NCBI GenBank assembly: GCA_945861365.1
Contig: CAMAUH010000101.1
Coordinates: 1 to 10,748, forward strand
Direction of reading: 5' to 3'
DNA: 10,748 nt
Source of the DNA: Candidatus Kuenenia stuttgartensis
GTDB taxonomy: Bacteria; Planctomycetota; UBA1135; UBA2386
Shown here: in pieces, positions 1 through 6,363 of the stretch
Position numbering within the stretch: the first letter of the stretch is position 1
Layout: each line of letters starts with the position of its first letter
Notes under the pieces: model-generated
What the model saw: the letters and a program-made list of their open reading frames with translations, nothing else
Told to the model about the DNA's origin: nothing
Database searches by the model: none
Translations under genes and position numbers: made by a program

Positions 1-69
1 GATGGAGTCGAGGACTTCGTCGAGCAACGGGCCGGCGTTCAACGTCGGCATCACGAGGGAGATGCGCAC
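1..69 (-). CDS. Family 2 glycosyltransferase, N-terminal fragment (cut by window edge)
   Basis: Reading the minus strand from a GTG at 69-67 gives 23 codons without a stop, translating as VRISLVMPTLNAG followed by PLLDEVLDSI. This is the classic opening of a GT2 (GT-A fold) enzyme: a first beta strand, the P-T-x-N turn that starts the nucleotide-binding site, and the first helix ending in L-x-S-I. GT2 enzymes transfer a sugar from a nucleotide-sugar to a glycan or lipid acceptor at the cytoplasmic membrane face. The GTG start is chosen because the strand begins directly there; the ATG six codons later would delete the first strand. No good Shine-Dalgarno is visible upstream. The gene is divergent from the sulfotransferase and continues beyond position 1, so the catalytic Asp residues cannot be checked. 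The fold call is fairly safe; the donor and acceptor are unknown. Confidence 0.72.
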   Translation of the reverse strand, partial: MRISLVMPTLNAGPLLDEVLDSI

Positions 70-249
70 TAGGACATAGTGCCGACCCGCGCGGGCGACG
101 GCCAGCATGCACAGATGGCAAGGACGCTCCAGACGGCCTGCGCGGCGAACCGATGGAGCGACGAAGAACACGAGCTAAGACAGCCGTCCATGGCGTATGG
201 CAGTGATCAAGGATCGCCAGACCCCAGGGATCTCCGCTCGCATCGACCC
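70..249. promoter_or_regulatory. Divergent intergenic region
   Basis: This 180-base gap separates the minus-strand GT2 start from the chosen sulfotransferase start, so promoters for both directions should lie here. I see no convincing -35/-10 pair. The plus-strand reading frame is open back to a GTG at 79, and its first 57 codons contain several possible starts, including ATG at 190. That peptide has no recognisable domain and looks like non-coding sequence that happens to be open, so it is treated as intergenic. Confidence 0.4.
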
Positions 250-1125
250 ATGACCAGCATCGACCCCAGACATGGCTCGCACCACCAGGTCGAGGGCACC
301 AACTTCTTCCTTCTCGTCGGCAGCCAGCGCAGTGGCACCAACTTCTTCCGCGAGCTGCTGAACACCAACGACCAGACCGTGGTGCACGGCGAAGTGCTGC
401 TGCCCTACCCGCATCCGGCCCAGTGGCCCAACTACCTGCGCACGATGGTGAGCCGGGCGCAGCCGCCGATCAGCACCGCGGACGGCATCGCGCTGGTCGA
501 TGACTACCTGGTCTTCCTGCGTGAGGACACGCGCCGCGGCTGGCCCAGCAAGGCCTCCGCGTTGCGCGCCGTCGGCGTGGACATCAAGTACAACCAGCTG
601 CGCTTCATCGCGCCGGTGCTGCGCGACCTGCGCGAGGGGCCGTTCCTGCTCGAGTACGTGCGCACCCGCGGCATCCCGATCGTGCACATGGTGCGCGCGA
701 ACGTGATGCACCAGGCACTGTCGATCGCGATCGCCGAGCGCCGCAACGTCTACCACAACTACAGCGGCCGGGCCGCGAACGGCCAGGTCGAGCTGCATGT
801 GGACACCCTGCTGAGCTATGCGCAGTGGGCGCAGGAGGAGACCGAGATCTTCCGGCGACTGACCGCGGGCATGTCCACCTTGGAGGTCTGCTACGAAGAC
901 CTCGCCGAGGAGTGCCGGCAGGCGGGCCCCGATGGCCGCCTGCGAATCGAGAGCCCGCTGCTGGACGGCCTGCGCAAGTTCCTTGGGGTCGTCAACGACT
1001 GGAAGCGACCGACGTCGCTGGCGAAGGTCGTCGACCGCCCCTACGCCGAGCTCGTCGCCAACCACAAGGAAGTGGTCGAGGCCGTGAAGAACTCGCCCTT
1101 CGCCAAGTTCGCGGCCAGCATCTAG
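250..1125 (+). CDS. PAPS-dependent sulfotransferase, NodH/Stf0-like
   Basis: The predicted product is a 291-aa cytoplasmic sulfotransferase that would move a sulfuryl group from PAPS to a carbohydrate or glycolipid hydroxyl. The N-terminus carries the 5'-phosphosulfate loop G24-S-Q-R-S-G-T30 followed by NFF, right after a hydrophobic beta strand. The 3'-phosphate-binding region is VRANVMHQALS (148-158), with R149 and S158 as the likely contacts; a bacterial R-x-N-x3-Q-x-x-S pattern is typical of NodH-like enzymes. A Y215-E-D-L motif and a C-terminal helix ending N-S-P-F-A-K-F also fit the family. The start at 250 places the P-loop about 24 residues in, as usual; the frame is open further upstream (ATG 190, GTG 79) without domain content. 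No strong Shine-Dalgarno is seen. The neighbours imply that the acceptor is a surface glycan or lipid, but it is not identifiable. Start choice is the main uncertainty. Confidence 0.85.
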   Translation: MTSIDPRHGSHHQVEGTNFFLLVGSQRSGTNFFRELLNTNDQTVVHGEVLLPYPHPAQWPNYLRTMVSRAQPPISTADGIALVDDYLVFLREDTRRGWPSKASALRAVGVDIKYNQLRFIAPVLRDLREGPFLLEYVRTRGIPIVHMVRANVMHQALSIAIAERRNVYHNYSGRAANGQVELHVDTLLSYAQWAQEETEIFRRLTAGMSTLEVCYEDLAEECRQAGPDGRLRIESPLLDGLRKFLGVVNDWKRPTSLAKVVDRPYAELVANHKEVVEAVKNSPFAKFAASI

Positions 1126-1138
1126 GCCGCGCGCGGCC
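1125..1138. repeat. 14-nt perfect G+C palindrome at the sulfotransferase stop
   Basis: The sequence GGCCGCGCGCGGCC is its own reverse complement and begins at the last base of the TAG stop codon. It could be a chance product of high G+C content or part of a 3'-end RNA structure together with the larger hairpin 30 bases downstream. Confidence 0.35.
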
Positions 1139-1168
1139 GGTGAGGCGGCCGCGTCAGCAGCCGTTTGC

Positions 1169-1206
1169 GCGAGGGGGCGGCATCGGCCATCATCCCGCCC
1201 CCTCGC
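1169..1206 (+). terminator. Strong G+C stem-loop between sulfotransferase and giant GT gene
   Basis: The arms GCGAGGGGGCGG (1169-1180) and CCGCCCCCTCGC (1195-1206) are perfect reverse complements, giving a 12-bp stem with a 14-nt loop. It begins 43 bases after the sulfotransferase stop and ends 67 bases before the next start. No T-tract follows, so it is not a canonical intrinsic terminator. It could be a U-less terminator, an mRNA 3'-end stabiliser, or a structure in the leader of the downstream gene. The stem is directly visible; its role is inferred. Confidence 0.5.
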
Positions 1207-1273
1207 CGCATCGCGGCACCTGCCCTCGTCTGCCGATAGGCACGATCGGTTCCGCCCCGCACCTCCCGACTCC

Positions 1274-4200
1274 ATGGCCACGGCTGACGAGCACGCGCCG
1301 CCTACGGCGCCCGACCCTTCGGCGACGCCGATCGACCGTGCCGACCTCGATGCCGCGCGCCGCCAGCGCAAGCTGCCGATCGCCACGGATCCGGCGAACT
1401 GGACGGCCTGCCCGGCTGCCACCAACCAGCTGGTCGTCGATCGCTCGGGCGCCGTGCGCACGTGCGAACACGGCACGACGACGCTGCCGGCCAGCAAGGG
1501 CCTGCTCAAGGCCTGGCGCGGAAGCACCGGGGAGGCCGTGCGCGCCGAACTCGCCGCGGCCCGGCTGCCGCAGCCGCACTGCCGCGGCTGCGCGGACTGG
1601 TTCGCCAGCGACCTGCTGCAGCAAGCACCGCCCCTACGCGACCACGGCGCCGAACCGTGCGAGCCCGCGCGCGGCACCCCACGCCAGCTGGTGCTGCGGC
1701 TGCCGGCCGACGGCACGTGGCCCGACGCGTTGCAGCGGGACGTGCTCGCGCTGCTGCCGAAGGTCGAGCGGGTGGTGGTCGAGGCCACGGCCGCGTTCGA
1801 ACATCCGACCCTGACCGCCGTGGCGACGGCCCTGCGCGCGCTACCGGACGCCCCCACCCTGACGGTGCGCACCGAACGACTCTCGGACGTCGATGCCGCG
1901 CTGGCCCAGGTCGCCGGCTGCAAGGTCACCGAACTCGAACTCACCGCCCGCGACCACGCTGCTCCGTTCGCAGCGCTGCGCGAGCTGGCGCTTGCGTTGC
2001 AGGTCTGCGCCGCCGTGCGCTGCGTGCTGACGCCGGAGCACTGGTTCGCCTTCGAGGACATCGCGCGCGCCGCGGCTTCGCACGCGCTTCCCGTGGACCT
2101 GCGCGTGCTCGACCGCGACGGCGTGGTGCCGCTCGCCGCCCTCGGCATCGACGACCTCCGGTTCGTCAAGGATGTCGTCGGCAGCACATGGGCCCGCTGC
2201 GGCAGCGACCAGCGCCCTGAGTCCCTCGGACCGCAGGCATTCGACCGCTTGCTGGCCGAACTGCGCGCGCTGCTGCAGCGGCGCATCGAGCGGACCCTGC
2301 GCGGCGAAACCGCGGCCATCGTCCCGCTGACGCTGCCGCCGCTGGCGCATCCGTGGTGCACCGACCCGGCCCGAGCGGCGTGGTGGCGCGAGCAGCTGTT
2401 CGGGCACGGACATCTGGAATGCGTGCGGAACTGGCTCGCCAAGACCACCGCGACGCCCGACGGCGTGCAGGCCGTGCGGGAGCTGGTCTGGCTGCGGGCG
2501 CTGCTGCAGCGGGTCGCCGCCGACCACCACGCGCCGCCCGTGCTGGAGCTGCTGCGCAACCTCTACGGCGAGCCAAAGGCACGCAAGCGGCTGGCGAACG
2601 ACGACGATGCGTTCGCCACGACGATGCACCTGCAGCCCTACGGCGGTCCGTGGGCCGAGCGCCTCGGACTGCGCGAGGCCGAACCCCGCAAGCGCCCGTT
2701 CCCGCTCGGCAAACCGAAGGCGCCGAAGGCCGGCGCCACGGCCGACGTCACCGTGCTGATTCCGTCCTACAAGCACGAGGACTACATCGAGGAGACGCTG
2801 CGCAGCGTGCTGGCGCAGCGGTACGCCAACTTCAAGGTGCTGGTCGTCGACGACTGCTCGCCGGACGCCACCGTCGCCAAGGCCAGCGCGATCGTCGACC
2901 CGCGGCTCGTGGTGCGCACCAACGCCGCCAACCTCGGTCTCGGCAACAGCGTGCTGCAGGCGCTGGCGACGATCGACACGCCGTTCGTGGCGCTGCTGAA
3001 CAGCGACGACCTGTTCCACCCCGATCGGCTAGCGCGCTGCCGCGACGCCTTGCTGGCCGACCCCAGGGTGCAGCTGGTCACCACCGGCATGGCGTTGGTC
3101 GACCAGCGCGGCGGCGAACTGACGCCGCAGAACGCCAGCCTCGTGCTGGACGGCAAGCTGGTGTTCGACTGGGTGCACTGGTTCGCACGGGTCACGCCAC
3201 CGGCGGACCTGCCGCAGGACCAGCTGTTCGCCGCGTTGCTGGAGCGCAACTTCCTGGCGACGAGCAGCAACCTGGTCTGCCGCACCGAGTGGCTGCGCGC
3301 GCAGGCGGCCTCCCTGCAGAGCCTGAAGTACTGCCTGGACTGGCAGCTGTTCCTCGAAGCCGCCCTGGCCGGTGCCCTGCATCACATCCACGAACCGCTG
3401 GTCGCGTACCGGCTGCACGCGACCAACACCGTCTGGTTCCGCGAGGGCCGTCGCTGGTCGTACTACCTCGAGGTGAATCGCGTGGCGGCCCAGGCGCTGC
3501 GCGCGTTCATCGCACACGGCGGCGACCGCAGCGAGGCGCAGATGGCGCGCGTGCTCGATGCGCTGGCCCTGCACCTCGCCGGCAACCGCGAGACCGATGG
3601 CTTCGCGCTGTTCCTCAACACCGTGTTCGACGCGCTGCAGGTCGATCGCGTCGCGGCCAGCTCGCCGCGGGTTCAGGAGCTGGTGCAACGGCTGAACACG
3701 ATGGCGGAGGAAGTCCGCTCGGCGCGCGACCAGGCCGCCGCCCACGCGCTGCCGCACGACCCGGGCCAGGCGGACCTGCGTGCCCAGCTCGGGGAACTGG
3801 CGCAGGAGCGGGCGCGCATCGAGCGCGACAACCGCCGCTGGCTGCAGGGCTACGCCGACTCGCTGCAGATCCGACTCGACGAGTGCTGGGCGGGCCGCGG
3901 CCAACTGGAACAGGACAAGCAGGCGCTGCAGCAGCGCCTGCAGGAGCTGGAGACCACCACGCAGCGGCTGCAGGCGCAGCAGGGCTCGCACGAGCGTCGG
4001 ATCCAGGATCTCGACGGCGAGCTGAAGCGCGCACACCAGCAGCGCGCCGTGACCGAACTCGGCGAGCGCACGCAGCAAGCGCGCGCGGAGGCGGCGGAGC
4101 AGCGCGCCCGGGACCAGCTACGCGACCTCGACGGGTTGCGCGCCGACCTCGCCACCGCGCGCGGTGCGCTGGCGGCGATCCAGGAGGTCCGCCAACTGGT

Positions 4201-6358
4201 GCAGGACGAGCTGGCCAGGCTGCGCGCGGAACGCGACGGGCTGCGCACGGACAACGCCGCGCTGGCCACCGAACGCGACGGGCTGAGCAAGGCCAACGCC
4301 GCGCTGGCCGCTGAACGCGACGGGCTAGGCAGCCAGCGCGACAGCCTCGGCGCCGAACGGGACGCGGCCCGTCAGCTCGTCGAGGCGACGACCAAGGAAC
4401 GCGACGCCGTGCATGCCGCCCAGCTGGCCGCCGAGAAGCAGCGGCAGCAGCTGGCCGACGACCTGCGCGCCCGCGACGCGCAGCTGGCGGCGGCACGCAC
4501 CGACGCGAGCAAGCAGCTGGGACGCGCCGAGCGCACCACCGCCGAGCTGGCCGACGCAGTGCGCGATCGGGCAGCTGCACGTGCGCGCGGCGACCAGCTG
4601 GCGCAGCAGCTCGCTGCAGAGCAGGCCCGCCTGGCTACCGAGCAGACCCGGCTCGCGGCAGAGCAAGCCCGGCTCGCCATGGCGCACGCCGAAGCTGCCG
4701 CGCAGGACGCCAGGTTGGCCGAGCTGACCAGCGCCCTCGACGAACAGGCCGCACAGCTGCAGCGGCAGCTCGCCGAGGCCACTGCCCGGGACGCCGCGCT
4801 CGCGCGCGAGAGCGCCCGCGCGCGAGACCTCGACGCACAGCGCGAACGCCTCGAACGCCAGCGCGCCGAACTGGAGCGCAACCGCGACGAGCTGGTGCAC
4901 CGGCTCGCGCGGGTCCGCGACGAGATGGCGAAGCTGCAGACCTCGCGCGAGCTCCGCGCCGGCAACTTCCTCTGGAACAAAATGCCTCTGGGTTACATGA
5001 GTCGACGTGGCAAGAAGTGGTACCGCCGCCTGGTGGATGCCAAGGACCGGGCCTTGATGGTGTTCAAGCGCCGCCGCAAGGTGAACGGCACGGCCGTCGT
5101 CGCGGCGTGCTGGCACTGGCCCATCTACAGCCACACGTTCGTCTATCAGGAGATGATCGGGCTGACCCACATGGGGCTCGATCTGCAGATGTTCCACTGG
5201 GACCTCGGCGACACCGCGCAGCTGCACAAGGCGTTCAGCTACCTCGCCGACCACCGCACCCAGCTGCAGCCGGTCTGGGAGAACCACCTGCGCGACAAGG
5301 AGCACTTCGACAAGACGAAGCCCGGCAAGCTGCGCGCGTTCCTCGAACGCATCGCCAAGCTGACCGGCCGCAAGGTCGAGGACCTCGAGAAGGAGCCGAT
5401 GGTGCTGCAGGGCTGCACGTTCGCGCGCATGGCGGAACTCGCCGGCGCCAACTACCTGCACAGCTACTTCTTCTACGACCAGTCGTTCATGGCCATGCAG
5501 GCCGCCTGGCTGCTGGACCTGCCGCGCGGCGTGTCGTGCTACGCGGACCACATGCTGGACGACTTCCCGTTCAAGCTGGTGCCGCTGCACGTCGAGCTGT
5601 GCTCGGTGATCGTCGCGACCAGCGCGCGCATCAAGCGCGAACTGTCGGCGATGACGAACGGCAAGTTCGACGACAAGATCATCGTCAAGCCGAACGGCGT
5701 CGACGGCGCGCGCTTCCCGCCGGTCGTGCGCCAGGATCGCAAGCCCGGTGACCCGTTCGAGGTCATCTCGATCTCGCGCATCGAGCCGAAGAAGGGCCTG
5801 ACGCACCTCGTCGAGGCCGTCGCGGCCCTGAAGAAGAAGGGCCACAAGGTGGTCGCGCACATCGTCGGCAGCAAGGACCCGCACAGCAAAGGCAGCCTCG
5901 AGTACGCGGCCGAGTTCGAGCAGCGCATCAAGGACCTCGGCGTCGAGCAGGAGGTGATCCTGCACGGCATGAAGAAGCAGGAGGAACTGCCGCCGATCCT
6001 GCAGCGCTGCCGCGCGTTCGTCGCGCCCTACGTCGAGATGGGCAGCGGCGACAAGGACGGCATCCCGACCGCGATGCTGGAAGGCCTCGCGTCGGGCCTG
6101 CCGGTCGTCACGACCGACTCGGGTTCGATCCTCGAGGTCGTCACCACCGAGGTCGAGGGCATCGTCGTGCCGCAGCGCGACAGCAAGGCGTTCGCCGCGG
6201 CACTCGAACGTCTGATCAAGGAACCCGCGCTCGAACGGCGCATGGCGAAGGCCGCGCGCGCCCGCTTCGACCAGGAGTTCGACATCCGCGTCACCGAGGT
6301 GCGGCTGCACGAACGGGTCACCAGGCTCGTCGCCGCACAGCAGAAGAAGCAGCGCTGA
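1274..6358 (+). CDS. Giant fusion: SPASM/Twitch-like Cys domain - GT2 - long coiled coil - GT4
   Basis: The predicted product is a 1694-aa bifunctional glycosyltransferase. Residues 46-106 hold four cysteines (C46, C64, C103, C106) in a SPASM/Twitch-like arrangement. Residues about 139-300 form alternating strands and helices with no CX3CX2C radical SAM motif, and about 310-485 are helical and of unknown function. A GT2 domain starts near 489: VLIPSYK (494-500), VVDDCSPD (524-531), NSDD (576-579) and an acceptor-side DWQLFLEAAL from D689. Residues 831-1237 contain no proline and are coiled coil from about 834 to 1229. After a basic stretch (1243-1269) comes a GT4 (GT-B) domain: SHTF (1286-1289), PNGVD (1473-1477), SRIEPKKGL (1501-1509) and the donor-site D1595-x7-E1603, with Asp replacing the usual first Glu. 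No signal peptide or transmembrane helix is seen. The ATG at 1274 lacks a clear Shine-Dalgarno. The gene lies 5 bases before the next GT4, so the two are probably cotranscribed. Domain calls are strong for GT2 and GT4, moderate for the cysteine domain; substrates are unknown. Confidence 0.9.
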   Translation: MATADEHAPPTAPDPSATPIDRADLDAARRQRKLPIATDPANWTACPAATNQLVVDRSGAVRTCEHGTTTLPASKGLLKAWRGSTGEAVRAELAAARLPQPHCRGCADWFASDLLQQAPPLRDHGAEPCEPARGTPRQLVLRLPADGTWPDALQRDVLALLPKVERVVVEATAAFEHPTLTAVATALRALPDAPTLTVRTERLSDVDAALAQVAGCKVTELELTARDHAAPFAALRELALALQVCAAVRCVLTPEHWFAFEDIARAAASHALPVDLRVLDRDGVVPLAALGIDDLRFVKDVVGSTWARCGSDQRPESLGPQAFDRLLAELRALLQRRIERTLRGETAAIVPLTLPPLAHPWCTDPARAAWWREQLFGHGHLECVRNWLAKTTATPDGVQAVRELVWLRALLQRVAADHHAPPVLELLRNLYGEPKARKRLANDDDAFATTMHLQPYGGPWAERLGLREAEPRKRPFPLGKPKAPKAGATADVTVLIPSYKHEDYIEETLRSVLAQRYANFKVLVVDDCSPDATVAKASAIVDPRLVVRTNAANLGLGNSVLQALATIDTPFVALLNSDDLFHPDRLARCRDALLADPRVQLVTTGMALVDQRGGELTPQNASLVLDGKLVFDWVHWFARVTPPADLPQDQLFAALLERNFLATSSNLVCRTEWLRAQAASLQSLKYCLDWQLFLEAALAGALHHIHEPLVAYRLHATNTVWFREGRRWSYYLEVNRVAAQALRAFIAHGGDRSEAQMARVLDALALHLAGNRETDGFALFLNTVFDALQVDRVAASSPRVQELVQRLNTMAEEVRSARDQAAAHALPHDPGQADLRAQLGELAQERARIERDNRRWLQGYADSLQIRLDECWAGRGQLEQDKQALQQRLQELETTTQRLQAQQGSHERRIQDLDGELKRAHQQRAVTELGERTQQARAEAAEQRARDQLRDLDGLRADLATARGALAAIQEVRQLVQDELARLRAERDGLRTDNAALATERDGLSKANAALAAERDGLGSQRDSLGAERDAARQLVEATTKERDAVHAAQLAAEKQRQQLADDLRARDAQLAAARTDASKQLGRAERTTAELADAVRDRAAARARGDQLAQQLAAEQARLATEQTRLAAEQARLAMAHAEAAAQDARLAELTSALDEQAAQLQRQLAEATARDAALARESARARDLDAQRERLERQRAELERNRDELVHRLARVRDEMAKLQTSRELRAGNFLWNKMPLGYMSRRGKKWYRRLVDAKDRALMVFKRRRKVNGTAVVAACWHWPIYSHTFVYQEMIGLTHMGLDLQMFHWDLGDTAQLHKAFSYLADHRTQLQPVWENHLRDKEHFDKTKPGKLRAFLERIAKLTGRKVEDLEKEPMVLQGCTFARMAELAGANYLHSYFFYDQSFMAMQAAWLLDLPRGVSCYADHMLDDFPFKLVPLHVELCSVIVATSARIKRELSAMTNGKFDDKIIVKPNGVDGARFPPVVRQDRKPGDPFEVISISRIEPKKGLTHLVEAVAALKKKGHKVVAHIVGSKDPHSKGSLEYAAEFEQRIKDLGVEQEVILHGMKKQEELPPILQRCRAFVAPYVEMGSGDKDGIPTAMLEGLASGLPVVTTDSGSILEVVTTEVEGIVVPQRDSKAFAAALERLIKEPALERRMAKAARARFDQEFDIRVTEVRLHERVTRLVAAQQKKQR
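1409..1591 (+). other. SPASM/Twitch-like four-cysteine segment within the giant fusion
   Basis: Residues 46-106 read C-P, then a strand-like L-V-V-D-R-S-G-A-V, then R-T-C64, G-T-T-T-L, L-L-K-A-W, a segment with V-R-A-E-L, and C103-R-G-C106. This matches the usual SPASM layout: Cys, beta strand with a D-x-G-x-V turn, Cys, a Gly, an I/A-W helix, an L/V-R, and a C-x2-C. Four cysteines are the number used by the single-cluster Twitch variant. Known SPASM/Twitch domains bind auxiliary [4Fe-4S] clusters at the C-terminal side of radical SAM barrels; here the segment is at the extreme N-terminus and no CX3CX2C motif is present anywhere in the protein. A zinc-binding role is an alternative. Confidence 0.5.
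4229..4438 (+). repeat. Five in-frame 42-bp (14-aa) tandem units in the coiled coil
   Basis: Units begin at 4229, 4271, 4313, 4355 and 4397, exactly 42 bases apart, each opening with the codons for E-R-D. The peptides are ERDGLRTDNAALAT, ERDGLSKANAALAA, ERDGLGSQRDSLGA, ERDAARQLVEATTK and ERDAVHAAQLAAEK. The first two are highly similar at DNA level (both contain GAACGCGACGGGCTG and AACGCCGCGCTGGCC); the later units are progressively diverged. Fourteen residues is two heptads, so gain or loss of a unit would keep the coil in register. Confidence 0.8.
4619..4681 (+). repeat. Three in-frame 21-bp (7-aa) tandem units in the coiled coil
   Basis: Units at 4619, 4640 and 4661 encode EQARLAT, EQTRLAA and EQARLAM. 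Each is one heptad. The DNA copies share GAGCA, CC and CTGGC/CTCGC blocks with a few substitutions. As with the 42-bp units, copy-number change would leave reading frame and heptad phase intact. Confidence 0.75.
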
Positions 6359-6363
6359 ACGCG

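Larger units (their letters stand above)
3773..4960 (+). other. About 400-residue coiled coil linking GT2 and GT4 domains
   Basis: Residues about 834-1229 are dominated by Ala, Leu, Glu, Gln, Arg and Asp, with Leu or Ala recurring at heptad-like spacing. The stretch between P830 and P1238 has no proline. If it were one continuous helix, at 1.5 angstrom rise per residue it would extend about 60 nm. Scattered glycines may produce hinges. It probably dimerises or trimerises the enzyme and separates the two catalytic domains. Confidence 0.85.

Noticed and set aside
79..249. N-terminal extension of the sulfotransferase from a GTG at 79
   Set aside because: The 57 extra residues have no hydrophobic, signal or domain pattern, and the P-loop is normally near the N-terminus, as it is with the start at 250.
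175..2559. 794-codon open frame on the minus strand opposite the sulfotransferase and the giant gene
   Set aside because: Low-complexity Ser/Arg/Ala/Val/Gln-rich peptide with no domain, antisense to genes with clear motifs; long antisense frames are expected at this G+C content.
4325..6310. 661-codon open frame on the minus strand opposite the coil and GT4 domain
   Set aside because: It mirrors the third-position G/C bias of the real gene, is rich in Leu/Val/Arg/His/Asp without any recognisable motif, and overlaps a well-supported GT4 domain.
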